Assembly (NCBI GenBank): GCA_041485125.1
Contig: JBGPIT010000201.1
Span: forward strand, 1 to 9,134
DNA: 9,134 nt
Direction of reading: 5' to 3'
DNA from: JBGPIT01 sp041485125
Lineage (GTDB): Bacteria > Desulfobacterota > Binatia > UTPRO1
The notes beneath the pieces were generated by a model. The model saw only the letters and a program-made list of their open reading frames with translations. It had not been told where the DNA came from and did not search any database. A program made the translations under genes and the position numbers. Shown piece by piece: positions 1 to 5,641 of the stretch; the stretch's first letter is position 1, and every line of letters starts with the position of its first letter.

Positions 1-115
1 CCATCGCCTCGCGTGTGGCCTCGTCGTCGTCGACGATGAGAATTGGATGGTGACTCCGACCGGGCAGCATGGAGGAAAGCATATCAGCGGCCGAAGTGGT
101 GCGTATACGCATCAT
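1..115 (-). CDS. Response regulator, N-terminal part of receiver domain (partial at left edge)
   Basis: The minus strand reads into the left edge and encodes PILIVDDDEATREAM, the first beta strand and acidic pocket of a CheY-like receiver domain. The adjacent Asp residues after ILIV bind Mg2+ in this family, whose role is to accept phosphate from a histidine kinase. The phosphorylated Asp and any output domain lie outside the window. Four in-frame ATG codons are possible starts, at 115, 112, 82 and 70. I give 115 because a G-rich stretch (GGCGGGG) lies about five bases upstream. A start at 82 or 70 would give a more usual short lead-in to the first strand. The family call is secure; the start and the output function are not. 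Confidence 0.75.
   Translation of the reverse strand, partial: MMRIRTTSAADMLSSMLPGRSHHPILIVDDDEATREAM
100..111. promoter_or_regulatory. Perfect 12-bp palindrome TGCGTATACGCA near the response-regulator start
   Basis: TGCGTATACGCA is identical to its reverse complement. If the response regulator starts at 82 or 70, the palindrome lies 18 to 30 bases upstream of the start and could be an operator. If it starts at 115, the palindrome is coding sequence. No function is shown by the sequence alone. Confidence 0.25.
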
Positions 116-139
116 CGCACCCCGCCCGACTATGTGTGT

Positions 140-697
140 TCAGGGTGCCGCGTCGAGGCGGTCGAGGCGTGCGACCACGTCGCGGAGCATCGCATCGATC
201 TCGTTCAGGCGCCGATAGGTGCGGACGTTCACCTCGTAGTCGAGCTCGGCGCGCTCGTCGGCGTGCGCGCCCTGTCGGTTCTGACTGATGAGCAAGAAGC
301 CGGTGATGAAGATCGCCTCGATCGACAGGATGATGCCGAGGAGCCCGAACGGGTACGCATCGAAGGCGTGGAGCATCGCGATCAGGCCGGTGTTGATCGT
401 CACCCACAGCGCGAACCAGAGCCCGTGCACGACGAGGAACTGCGGCTTGCCGATGAAGTCCGCCACCTTGTCGGCGACGACCTCGTGCCAGCGCGCCTTG
501 CGGGCGAGCTCCTCGCGGACGTAACGGAACTCGCCGAGCGCCTTGTGGCACTCCGGCTTCCCGCAAAAGACCGCGTCGGCGGGATTCGCGCCGCCGCACG
601 CCGGGCAGATGATCGGAACGCCGGCGTCGACCGGCGTCGCGCCGGCCGTCGCACCGGGTGTCCCGGCGTCGGTGGTCCTTCTTTCGGTCGCAGCCAT
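140..697 (-). CDS. Zinc-ribbon DUF1003 family membrane protein
   Basis: A 185-residue protein of unknown function. After a low-complexity Ala/Thr/Gly lead it has a zinc-ribbon-like cluster, with cysteines at about 31, 34, 45 and 50 (CPAC...FCGKPEC). The DUF1003 core follows: FIGKPQFL at about 81, a membrane helix at about 86-108, a second at about 116-138, then the family signature SQNRQ...ERAELDYEVN at about 139-157 and a helical tail. The start at 697 is chosen because GAGAGGAG lies nine bases upstream; the frame stays open further upstream but without family similarity. The protein should sit in the inner membrane. The N-terminal cysteine cluster is an addition to the bare DUF1003 core and could bind metal. 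Its biological role is not known to me. Confidence 0.85.
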   Translation of the reverse strand: MAATERRTTDAGTPGATAGATPVDAGVPIICPACGGANPADAVFCGKPECHKALGEFRYVREELARKARWHEVVADKVADFIGKPQFLVVHGLWFALWVTINTGLIAMLHAFDAYPFGLLGIILSIEAIFITGFLLISQNRQGAHADERAELDYEVNVRTYRRLNEIDAMLRDVVARLDRLDAAP

Positions 698-727
698 GTC
701 TCGACTCCTCTCGCTACCCGCTGACCG

Positions 728-1222
728 GTGGATCTCGAGGAGTTGTTCCGGCGGCGGCTCAGACAGCTCATCGAGCGGAAGTACCGCTCGCTCGACGTCG
801 AGGTCAACGAACTCTTCGTCTTCCCAGAGCGTGGTCCGCGTGACCGCGCGATCGAACTCGTGCATGCAGCGAAGCCCGAGCTTGTCCGGCGTGCGATCCG
901 ACTCCTCACGGAGGAAGCGAACAAGTCGCAGCAGTGGACGCTCCAGACCGCCTCGACAGGCACGACGCCATGCCAAACTCCCCGTCGTTCTTACAGCGTC
1001 AGCGAGTGGACCTCCATACCTGCATCAGCCGAACGGCGGAACGCCGTGACTCCGCCGTCTTGCGAGACGACGAACGCACACGAGTCCGGCAGTCGACTCA
1101 CGGCAACTGCCGCGGAACGATGTCGCATTCCCCGTGGCGCAACCTTCTCGCGAACATCGTCCGGGAGACCTGCGAGGCTGTCGACGGGGACGGCGATCTT
1201 CGCGCCGAACATCCGCGGCTGA
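728..1222 (+). CDS. Weak hypothetical ORF in the gap between two minus-strand genes
   Basis: The open frame begins with GTG and its first 70 or so codons (728-940) have strongly G/C-rich third positions. They encode a charged helical sequence (LFRRRLRQLIERKYRSLD, later LVRRAIRLLTEEANKS) that looks protein-like but matches no family I recognise. From 991 onward the frame is antisense to the DisA_N-like gene and reads as Ser/Arg/Thr-rich shadow sequence. There is no ribosome-binding site before the GTG. The 698-990 gap is therefore either a decayed or short gene on this strand, or fortuitously open DNA. I see no RNA gene or clear promoter in it. Confidence 0.2.
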   Translation: MDLEELFRRRLRQLIERKYRSLDVEVNELFVFPERGPRDRAIELVHAAKPELVRRAIRLLTEEANKSQQWTLQTASTGTTPCQTPRRSYSVSEWTSIPASAERRNAVTPPSCETTNAHESGSRLTATAAERCRIPRGATFSRTSSGRPARLSTGTAIFAPNIRG

Positions 1223-2388
1223 AGCATCGCATCGAAGACGACCGCGCCGTCGACCTGCGCGAGTCGCGCGCACACGGCTGTCTGCTCTCTCCACCTCACG
1301 CGCGCAGCGTTCAGAGCCGGATCTGCGACAAGCTGAATCCATGTTCCGGTGCCCGCGTGGCCCTTGAAGAAGTCATCGAGAGCTTCCTGCGCAAGGCTGA
1401 TGCCGCGCGCAGCGAGCCTGCGACGCAGCGCCCACGCCACATAGTCGAGCATCCCGGTCGTCCACGGCGCCGAGGCTCGGCCGCCAGCCGGCGATGGGCT
1501 GAGAACGTGCGCACTCTCGAAGACACTCGGCGGAAGATCGTCTGGGAGTATCAGTTCGGGCTTGCCGACGATCAGGCAGATCGCGCCGTGTCGATGCTCG
1601 ATCGTCGCGCGCAAGAGGTCGTGGACAGCCTCCGGGACAACCTCTTCAACGAGTCGTTCTCCCTCTGCACGAATCTTGTCTCGATGCTGTTCGAGCCGTT
1701 CCGCGCTCGCGATGAGCACTCCCTCGCCGCTCCGCAGTCCAGGACCGTACTCGGCAGGAGTTGCACAATAGTCCGTCACCGAGCGAACAACCGCTTCCGG
1801 CAGGACTTCGAGAATCGCGTTCGCTGGTGTCGGCGTCACATAGCGGTGTCGCTCGAACCGGACTTTGACAGTGCCGATCACAAGCGTCAGCGTTCCGGGC
1901 GCGTCGACCTCGATCAGCGCCGTTGCGCCACCTACGGAAGTCCACTCGTGACGATCTGGACGCTCGGCGAAAGCGACGACGGCGAGCCTTTTCGCCGAAA
2001 GTTCGAGCCGAAGGCACGCTCGCTCGGGATCGGCCGCCAGACAAAGGCGCCGAATAGGATCGTAGCCCTGAACGGGTGCCTGGAGACGTTGCTCGAACGG
2101 CAGGCTGTGCCCGGAGCTAGGCGCGAGTGCGAACGTGAACCGCAGAGGGCGCGCCTCTTCCTGTTCGAGACTGAGGTGATAGCCGAGCACGAGAGCGTCG
2201 CGCATGCCGGGCGGTGTGCTCAGCGGTGTGCGGGCCGCCGTCTGCGCGCACTCGATCATGCGCTCGGCGTCGAAAGACTCGATCACGATTTCCATACGAG
2301 CGCCGGCGGCGCCCCATTCCGTGCGGACCATCGCGCGTGATGGCAGCGAGCGCAAGCCGCGGACAGCATCCGGCGCCACAGTGCGCAC
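991..2388 (-). CDS. DisA_N/diadenylate-cyclase-like protein, closest to the 'DACNV' probable sensor family
   Basis: The 465-residue protein ends in a DisA_N-like region. HGAICLIVGKP at about 268-277 resembles the early strand of that fold. DGAVVFD sits at 380-386, GMRHRSAA at 420-427 and FVVSQDG at 439-445. In diadenylate cyclases the DGA and RHR motifs bind and join two ATP molecules into c-di-AMP, and both are intact here. About 90 residues separate the first strand from DGA, and the DGA-RHR spacing is wider than I recall for DisA or CdaA. The N-terminal half (LSLEQEEARPLRF at about 72-84; VDAPGTLTLVIG at about 161-172) fits my memory of DACNV proteins, which are proposed nucleotide sensors rather than proven cyclases. 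No membrane segment is seen. The GTG at 2388 follows GGGAGAG closely; GTG at 2379 is an alternative. The gene is divergent from the SAP-like/coiled-coil pair. Confidence 0.65.
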   Translation of the reverse strand: MRTVAPDAVRGLRSLPSRAMVRTEWGAAGARMEIVIESFDAERMIECAQTAARTPLSTPPGMRDALVLGYHLSLEQEEARPLRFTFALAPSSGHSLPFEQRLQAPVQGYDPIRRLCLAADPERACLRLELSAKRLAVVAFAERPDRHEWTSVGGATALIEVDAPGTLTLVIGTVKVRFERHRYVTPTPANAILEVLPEAVVRSVTDYCATPAEYGPGLRSGEGVLIASAERLEQHRDKIRAEGERLVEEVVPEAVHDLLRATIEHRHGAICLIVGKPELILPDDLPPSVFESAHVLSPSPAGGRASAPWTTGMLDYVAWALRRRLAARGISLAQEALDDFFKGHAGTGTWIQLVADPALNAARVRWREQTAVCARLAQVDGAVVFDAMLQPRMFGAKIAVPVDSLAGLPDDVREKVAPRGMRHRSAAVAVSRLPDSCAFVVSQDGGVTAFRRSADAGMEVHSLTL

Positions 2389-2407
2389 GGCTCTCCCGGC
2401 GTCACGG

Positions 2408-2518
2408 TCAGCGCTGACGTGTCAGCCAGCGACGCCACCGGAACTTGCCGGTCAACTCGTACCGGCCGCCGTCCTCGAACGCGATCTCGTACATTCGGGG
2501 AAACCCGAAGTCAGTCAC
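2408..2518 (-). CDS. Small hypothetical ORF upstream of the DisA_N-like gene
   Basis: A 36-codon frame starting with GTG at 2518 (or ATG at 2494) encodes MTDFGFPRMYEIAFEDGGRY and ends in a basic, Trp-containing tail (KFRWRRWLTRQR). It ends 19 bases before the DisA_N-like start on the same strand, so the two could be co-transcribed. The codons have G/C-rich third positions and the amino-acid mix is protein-like. No good ribosome-binding site is visible and I know no matching family. It may be a remnant of a longer gene. Confidence 0.25.
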   Translation of the reverse strand: MTDFGFPRMYEIAFEDGGRYELTGKFRWRRWLTRQR

Positions 2519-2658
2519 TCGCGACGATCGCGAAGCTCCGTGGCGCTACCGCTAAGCCGTGCTTGACGCTTGACCCGCGACTGCGGGATACCCGCCCGAC
2601 TGCTGCATAGGGAAGGGTCGCCTCCCGGCCGCTCGCGTCCCCCCTTGGAGTCTCGACC

Positions 2659-3027
2659 ATGCCCACGAAACGCCACGTTCTCGACCTTCTCCAGCGCGAT
2701 GAGCTGCTTCAGGTGGTCGATCACTTCGAGTTGGACGTCCGCGATCGGCGGGTGAAAAGCCAGCTCGTCGACGCGATCGCCGCGGCGCGACGGCCGTCGC
2801 TCACTGAGATCCTGGAAGTGCTGTCTCGGGACTGTCTCAAGGATCTCTGCAAGTCGTTCGATCTCAAAGACGGCGGCCGCGAGAAGGCCGTGTTCGTGGA
2901 GCGCATCCTTCTTGGCCGGTGCGGAAAAAGCAGGAGTCCGCGGACGCTGGGCAGATCGACGCCGAGCTATTCAGCTAAGGTGTCGAGAGAAGACGGGTGT
3001 TCCACCTGGTCACGGAGCTACGCATGA
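2659..3027 (+). CDS. Small protein with two SAP-like helical repeats
   Basis: A 122-residue protein with two related helical units. Unit 1, residues about 5-44, contains LLQRDELLQVVDHFELDV. Unit 2, residues about 47-85, contains VLSRDCLKDLCKSFDLKD followed by GREKAVFVERIL. The pattern (L..LxRDxL....F.L.., then a charged turn and a second helix) resembles the SAP-like N-terminal module I recall in some restriction-modification subunits, where it is thought to contact DNA. Here no methylase follows: after residue 85 the sequence becomes Ser/Arg-rich and unrecognisable, so the gene may be a stand-alone module or a shortened one. GGAG at 2647-2650, eight bases before the ATG, supports the start. 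The stop overlaps the next start as ATGA at 3024-3027, which implies translational coupling with the coiled-coil membrane protein. Confidence 0.6.
   Translation: MPTKRHVLDLLQRDELLQVVDHFELDVRDRRVKSQLVDAIAAARRPSLTEILEVLSRDCLKDLCKSFDLKDGGREKAVFVERILLGRCGKSRSPRTLGRSTPSYSAKVSREDGCSTWSRSYA
3014..3027 (+). promoter_or_regulatory. Ribosome-binding site and ATGA stop/start overlap coupling two genes
   Basis: GGAG at 3014-3017 lies six bases before an ATG at 3024. That ATG overlaps the TGA of the upstream gene (3025-3027). The arrangement fixes 3024 rather than 2997 as the start of the coiled-coil gene and indicates coupled translation of the pair. Confidence 0.65.
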
Positions 3028-3425
3028 GCACTTTCCAGTTTTTCGTTCTCCTCGGTCTCTTCTTCATCATCGTCGTTGCCGAGCGGATCGTTGGCATACT
3101 CAACGGTGCAAGTAAGAAGCTCGACATAGCCACCATCAGTACGCACCTCAGGAGCATCGAAGACGTGCTCGGGGGCATCGCGAACGATGTCAGCACCATC
3201 GACAGCAACATCGCCACCATCAGTACGCACCTCGGGAGCATCGAAGACGTGCTCGGGGGCATCGCGAACGATGTCAGCACCATCGACAGCAACATCGCCA
3301 CCATCAGTACGCACCTCGGGAGCATCGAAGGCATGCTCGGGGGTATCGCGAACGATGTCAGCACCATCGACAGCAACATCGAGAGCACAATGCCGGACTC
3401 CGACAACTTCGACGCCGGCGCCTAG
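3024..3425 (+). CDS. Membrane-anchored coiled-coil protein with three 28-residue repeats
   Basis: A 133-residue protein. Residues about 4-26 (FQFFVLLGLFFIIVV...) form one membrane segment, followed by a short basic linker (ASKKLD). From residue 35 come three tandem 28-residue units beginning IATISTHLGSIEDVLGGI. Within each unit, Ile, Leu or Val occupies positions 1, 4, 8, 11, 15, 18, 22 and 25. That is an unbroken a/d heptad pattern of exactly four heptads, so the three units give a continuous 12-heptad coiled coil. The tail is acidic (PDSDNFDAGA). This predicts an oligomeric rod anchored at the inner membrane; which side the rod faces is not clear. No family is recognised. It is coupled to the upstream SAP-like gene. 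Confidence 0.7.
   Translation: MSTFQFFVLLGLFFIIVVAERIVGILNGASKKLDIATISTHLRSIEDVLGGIANDVSTIDSNIATISTHLGSIEDVLGGIANDVSTIDSNIATISTHLGSIEGMLGGIANDVSTIDSNIESTMPDSDNFDAGA
3126..3377 (+). repeat. Three in-frame 84-bp tandem units encoding four heptads each
   Basis: Units lie at 3126-3209, 3210-3293 and 3294-3377. Each is exactly 84 bp and they differ at only a few positions, for example ATA/ATC at the first codon, CTCAGG/CTCGGG, and GAAGGCATG in place of GAAGACGTG in the third unit. Near-identity at the DNA level, including silent positions, shows recent duplication. Because the unit is a multiple of both three and 21 bases, copy-number change would lengthen the coiled coil without breaking frame or heptad phase. 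Confidence 0.95.
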
Positions 3426-3462
3426 CGATGTTCAGTGGAGCAGAGTGCGACCCGCCTCGCTA

Positions 3463-3551
3463 GTTGATAGTAATCTTTAGCGGCCTTTTCGCGCTGGCAG
3501 GGCAACATAACGTTCGATCTCGGACGTTCGCCTTTGTACTGCCGTTCGCTA
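3463..3551. repeat. 89-bp dispersed repeat, copy 1
   Basis: The unit runs from GTTGATAGTAATC to CGTTCGCTA. It is nearly identical to the copies at 4830-4918 and 8690-8778, all in the same orientation; this copy has GCCGTTCG where the others have GTCGTTCG. By my count about half its bases are G/C, clearly lower than the surroundings. It holds three CGTTCG motifs and a TAGCG/CGCTA inverted pair. The left flank of this copy also ends in CGCTA. It lies 37 bases after the coiled-coil stop and 54 bases before the 3' end of the PIN toxin gene, so no gene is visibly cut here. Confidence 0.95.
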
Positions 3552-3605
3552 CACGGTGAGTCTTGACCTCGCTTATGGGGAGGGTCTTCGCCATGGCGTT
3601 GCTCT

Positions 3606-4004
3606 TCAGCGGATCGTCGGGACGATCTTCGCGTCTACGATCCGCTTATCCCTCGTCAGTAGGGTCGCCCCATGGACCTGCGCGGTGGCGACGATGAGCC
3701 GATCAGCCGGATCACGGTGGAAGTCGTCCGGAAGTGCCGCCACCGCGGCCGCCACGGCCGGAGAGACCGCACAACGCTGCACGAGCGGCGGCGCTGCCGC
3801 GTTTTCGAGCCACTCCCGCAGCGGCACGGTGACGACAAGACGTCCGAGCGACACCAGCGTCGCGACTTCCCACAGGCTGATGTCCGAGAGCAGCACCGGT
3901 GTCTCAGGGCTGGTGCGGGCCAGGATCCGTTTCTGCGCCGGCGAGGGCCCGGGTTCGCCGGTGACCCACCACCACCACAGGTGGGTGTCGAGCAGAACCT
4001 TCAC
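3606..4004 (-). CDS. VapC-like PIN-domain ribonuclease toxin
   Basis: A 132-residue PIN-domain toxin of full family length; such toxins cleave RNA. The four acidic active-site positions are present: D6 in MKVLLDTH, E46 in SLWEV, D101 in DPADRLIVATA and D119 in LLTRDKRIV. The GTG start at 4004 is chosen because MKVLLDTH is the normal PIN N-terminus and because it overlaps the antitoxin stop (GTGA, 4001-4004). A start at 4034 would add ten residues with no family similarity. A run of four tryptophans (HLWWWWV) follows the first active-site Asp. The upstream antitoxin gene completes the module. All visible features suggest an intact toxin. Confidence 0.88.
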   Translation of the reverse strand: MKVLLDTHLWWWWVTGEPGPSPAQKRILARTSPETPVLLSDISLWEVATLVSLGRLVVTVPLREWLENAAAPPLVQRCAVSPAVAAAVAALPDDFHRDPADRLIVATAQVHGATLLTRDKRIVDAKIVPTIR

Positions 4005-4255
4005 CGGCGAGGGGCCTTGCCGAGCGCCTCCCACGCTTCGGGCGGTACGGCGGGAGCGATGATGTCGCCGAGCGTCTTGCCGGTACCGCGCAGCGCCTGC
4101 TGCGGAAAGCGCGACGCCTTGGTCTGCCGGGGACGAACGACCTCGGCCACGATGCGGCCACGTTTCGAGATCGCGACCGGCTCGCCGGTGCGTGCGACGT
4201 CGTCGAGAACCGCCAGGCAGCGCGCCTTGAATTCGGAGGCCTTCATTGCCTTCAT
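4001..4255 (-). CDS. Phd/YefM-like antitoxin of the PIN toxin module
   Basis: An 84-residue protein. Residues 1-42 (MKAMKASEFKARCLAVLDDV, then GEPVAISKRGRIVAEVV) match the Phd/YefM DNA-binding fold. The C-terminal half is rich in Ala, Pro and charged residues and would wrap and neutralise the toxin. The start at 4255 has AAGGTGG five bases upstream; a second ATG at 4246 is possible. Its stop overlaps the toxin GTG, so antitoxin is made first and toxin translation is coupled to it. The inverted repeat just upstream suggests autorepression, which is usual for this family. Confidence 0.85.
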   Translation of the reverse strand: MKAMKASEFKARCLAVLDDVARTGEPVAISKRGRIVAEVVRPRQTKASRFPQQALRGTGKTLGDIIAPAVPPEAWEALGKAPRR

Positions 4256-4256
4256 G

Positions 4257-4275
4257 TGACCACCTTAAGAGGTCA
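4257..4275. promoter_or_regulatory. Candidate antitoxin operator TGACC...GGTCA overlapping the ribosome-binding site
   Basis: TGACC at 4257-4261 and GGTCA at 4271-4275 are inverted around a CTTAAG core. They lie immediately upstream of the antitoxin ATG and cover its ribosome-binding site. Position and symmetry fit a Phd-type autorepressor site. This is inference; no promoter boxes stand out. Confidence 0.4.
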
Positions 4276-4309
4276 TCTGGAGATCGTCAAGCCGAACCTG
4301 CTTTTGGAC

Positions 4310-4454
4310 TCACGGCGCGAGCTCCCGCGCCAGTCGTGCGGCGTGTCCCGGGGCGCCGATCTCGTCGTAGCCTTGCCCGAGCCTCCTGCAACCGCACGAA
4401 TCAATGATGCGATCCTCGTCGTAGCCAGGAATCTGCAGCCCTTCCTTTTGGCAC
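4310..4454 (-). pseudogene. Unassigned coding remnant between the PIN module and the acyl-CoA dehydrogenase piece
   Basis: Reading from 4454 to the TGA at 4310-4312, the minus strand encodes a sequence including GLQIPGYDEDRIID and GYDEIGAPGHAARLARELAP before the stop. The last part looks like a genuine protein C-terminus, but I cannot name its family. The segment contains two partly duplicated motifs: TTTTGG(C)ACTCACGGC at 4301-4316 and 4445-4461, and CGAT(C)CTCGTCGTAGCC at 4357-4372 and 4410-4426. It has no start or ribosome-binding site of its own and is probably decayed. Between it and the antitoxin (4276-4309) I see nothing else. Confidence 0.25.
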
Positions 4455-4822
4455 TCACGGCCAGACGGTGAAGCCCCTCAGCCGCTGCAGCGTTCCGGAG
4501 CGCCGGGTCAGTACACGCGAAGGTCCTGCAGGATTCCCGCCGTCCAAGACGGGCGCACCGTTCTCGAGCAGAAGGCAGCCGCCGATGAGACGATCGGCAT
4601 GCAAACAGCCGCTGCCGAACTGCCAGCGGCCGGTGACGCGATAGCCGCCGTCGACACGGTGCGCCTGGCCTACCGGCGCGACAAACCCGGCGGTGAGCAA
4701 GTCCATGTGCGGATACAGCTCGCGTGCCACCGCGTCCTCCACGCGCGCAGCGTAGTGGCCGCTGTCGGAGCAGATCATCGCCACCCACGCCGCCGACGCG
4801 TCGTGGTAGCCGAGCACCTCGA
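4455..4822 (-). pseudogene. Acyl-CoA dehydrogenase-family fragment (flavin monooxygenase type), cut at the 89-bp repeat
   Basis: The fragment begins LEVLGYHDASAAWVAMI right at the left edge of repeat copy 2. It continues through AGFVAPVGQAHRVDGGYRVT and GRWQFGSGCLHADRLIGGC, the middle beta domain of acyl-CoA dehydrogenase-type flavoproteins; the spacing fits HsaA-like flavin monooxygenases. Only about 120 codons remain of a family that is usually near 380-400 residues. The N-terminal helical domain is missing where the repeat starts. The C-terminal flavin-binding half is missing after VLDGGNPAGPSRV, where similarity fades into SGTLQRLRGFTVWP and a stop. It cannot be functional as it stands. 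GTG at 4817 is an internal Val codon, not a real start. Confidence 0.75.
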
Positions 4823-4918
4823 GTTGATAGTTGATAGTAATCTTTAGCGGCCTTTTCGCGCTGGCAGGGCAACATAACGTTCGATCTCGGACGTTCGCCT
4901 TTGTACTGTCGTTCGCTA
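4823..4918. repeat. 89-bp dispersed repeat, copy 2, with an extra GTTGATA heptamer
   Basis: The core unit is 4830-4918. The first seven bases, GTTGATA, are duplicated just in front (4823-4829), giving GTTGATAGTTGATAG. The left flank is the acyl-CoA dehydrogenase fragment (minus strand). The right flank is the exonuclease fragment (plus strand), whose first native codon GAG begins at 4919, immediately after the repeat. Neither neighbour continues on the other side. Confidence 0.95.
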
Positions 4919-5308
4919 GAGATCACGCGCCGCTACGGCATCCCCGGCCGCGCGTACGGTGACTTCGCGCTCCTGCGCGGCGACCCGTCCGATGGGCTGC
5001 CCGGCGTCGCCGGTATCGGCGAAAAGACCGCGACGAGCCTCGTCGCAGAGTACGGCTCGCTCGACGCGATCTTGAGTGCACCGCGACTTCCGCCAGCGGT
5101 CGCGCGCAAGCTCGAAGCCGGCCGCGAGTATCTCGCGGCGGCGCGCCGAGTCGTGCTTCCAGTCGCGGACGTTCCGCTGCCGCGCGTGTCGCTCACGTTG
5201 CCGCGCGCGCCCGCCGACCGCGAGACGCTCCTGCGTCTGGCGCAGACGCACGGCCTCGAGTCGCCGCTCCGCAGGGTCGCCGAGGCGCTCGGCTTCGACC
5301 GCGGCTGA
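4919..5308 (+). pseudogene. 5'-3' exonuclease, C-terminal helix-turn-helix part only, N-terminus lost at the repeat
   Basis: The 129 codons encode EITRRYGIPGRAYGDFALLR, then GDPSDGLPGVAGIGEKTATS and a helical tail ending VAEALGFDRG. This is the DNA-binding end of the polymerase-I-type 5'-3' exonuclease family. GDPSDG is a conserved acidic motif and GVAGIGEKTA is the helix-hairpin motif. The metal-binding nuclease core, normally about 180 residues ahead of this point, is absent because the 89-bp repeat directly precedes GAG at 4919. A TTG at 4901 inside the repeat could start an in-frame reading, but the product would lack catalytic residues. The last 38 bp recur at 7449-7486. Confidence 0.8.
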
Positions 5309-5342
5309 GCTTCATCGCGACGGCGCAACGGCTATAGCGTGT

Positions 5343-5359
5343 GCGCACGAAGCGTGCGC
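5343..5359. terminator. GC hairpin after the exonuclease fragment, no T-tract
   Basis: GCGCACG at 5343-5349 and CGTGCGC at 5353-5359 form a perfect 7-bp stem with a three-base AAG loop, starting 35 bases after the exonuclease stop. No run of T follows, so it is at best a weak terminator-like or RNA-stabilising hairpin. The rest of 5309-5442 holds nothing else I can identify. Confidence 0.25.
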
Positions 5360-5442
5360 CGCTGCCTGAGCGGTGAGTCCGCAAGCTACCGTCATACAAA
5401 CGCTGAGGCTGGCACGTCTCTCGCTCTGGTCGCGGACGGTCG

Positions 5443-5581
5443 ATGTTGATGCGCGAACCCTTGGGCCCATTGTTCCACATGCCACTGCCGAGCTTCGGCT
5501 GGCGCGGTCATCTGCTCGCGGCGACCGTGGTGGCCGTGTGCCTCTTGGTCACCGCGATAGCGGCGCCGGTAAAGGCTGGCC
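5443..5581 (+). CDS. Signal-peptide part of the delta-60 propeller gene (out of frame with the body)
   Basis: This frame reads MLMREPLGPLFHMPLPSFGW, then a hydrophobic stretch (LLAATVVAVCLLVTAIAA) and PVKAG: a basic-then-hydrophobic export signal with an A-P-V-K-A cleavage region. It then goes out of frame with the propeller. Removing one C in GGCTGGCCGGC near 5580 joins it as KAGGAVDASFGVDGAVTTD, which restores the first delta-60 unit. So this is very probably the true 5' end of the gene. The start may be 5443 or the ATG at 5479. Confidence 0.6.
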
Positions 5582-5641
5582 GGCGCGGTCGACGCATCTT
5601 TCGGGGTCGACGGCGCGGTCACGACCGACTTCACGACCACG

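Noticed and set aside
140..976. A longer start at 976 for the DUF1003 gene
   Set aside because: The extra residues lack family similarity, while GAGAGGAG nine bases before the ATG at 697 marks the real start.
934..2340. A 468-codon plus-strand open frame
   Set aside because: It is antisense to the DisA_N-like gene, is Arg/His-rich with no recognisable domain, and has no ribosome-binding site; the minus frame shows real family motifs.
2582..2594. GCGGGATACCCGC hairpin before the SAP-like gene as a terminator or riboswitch element
   Set aside because: A 5-bp stem with no T-tract and no conserved surrounding structure is expected by chance in GC-rich DNA.
2975..3406. Repetitive Met/Leu/Ser-rich minus-strand frame across the tandem units
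   Set aside because: It is the antisense shadow of the coiled-coil gene, whose plus frame has a strong ribosome-binding site and a perfect heptad pattern.
4273..4926. A 217-codon minus-strand frame through repeat copy 2
   Set aside because: It is out of frame with the acyl-CoA dehydrogenase fragment and reads as Arg-rich shadow sequence after the repeat.
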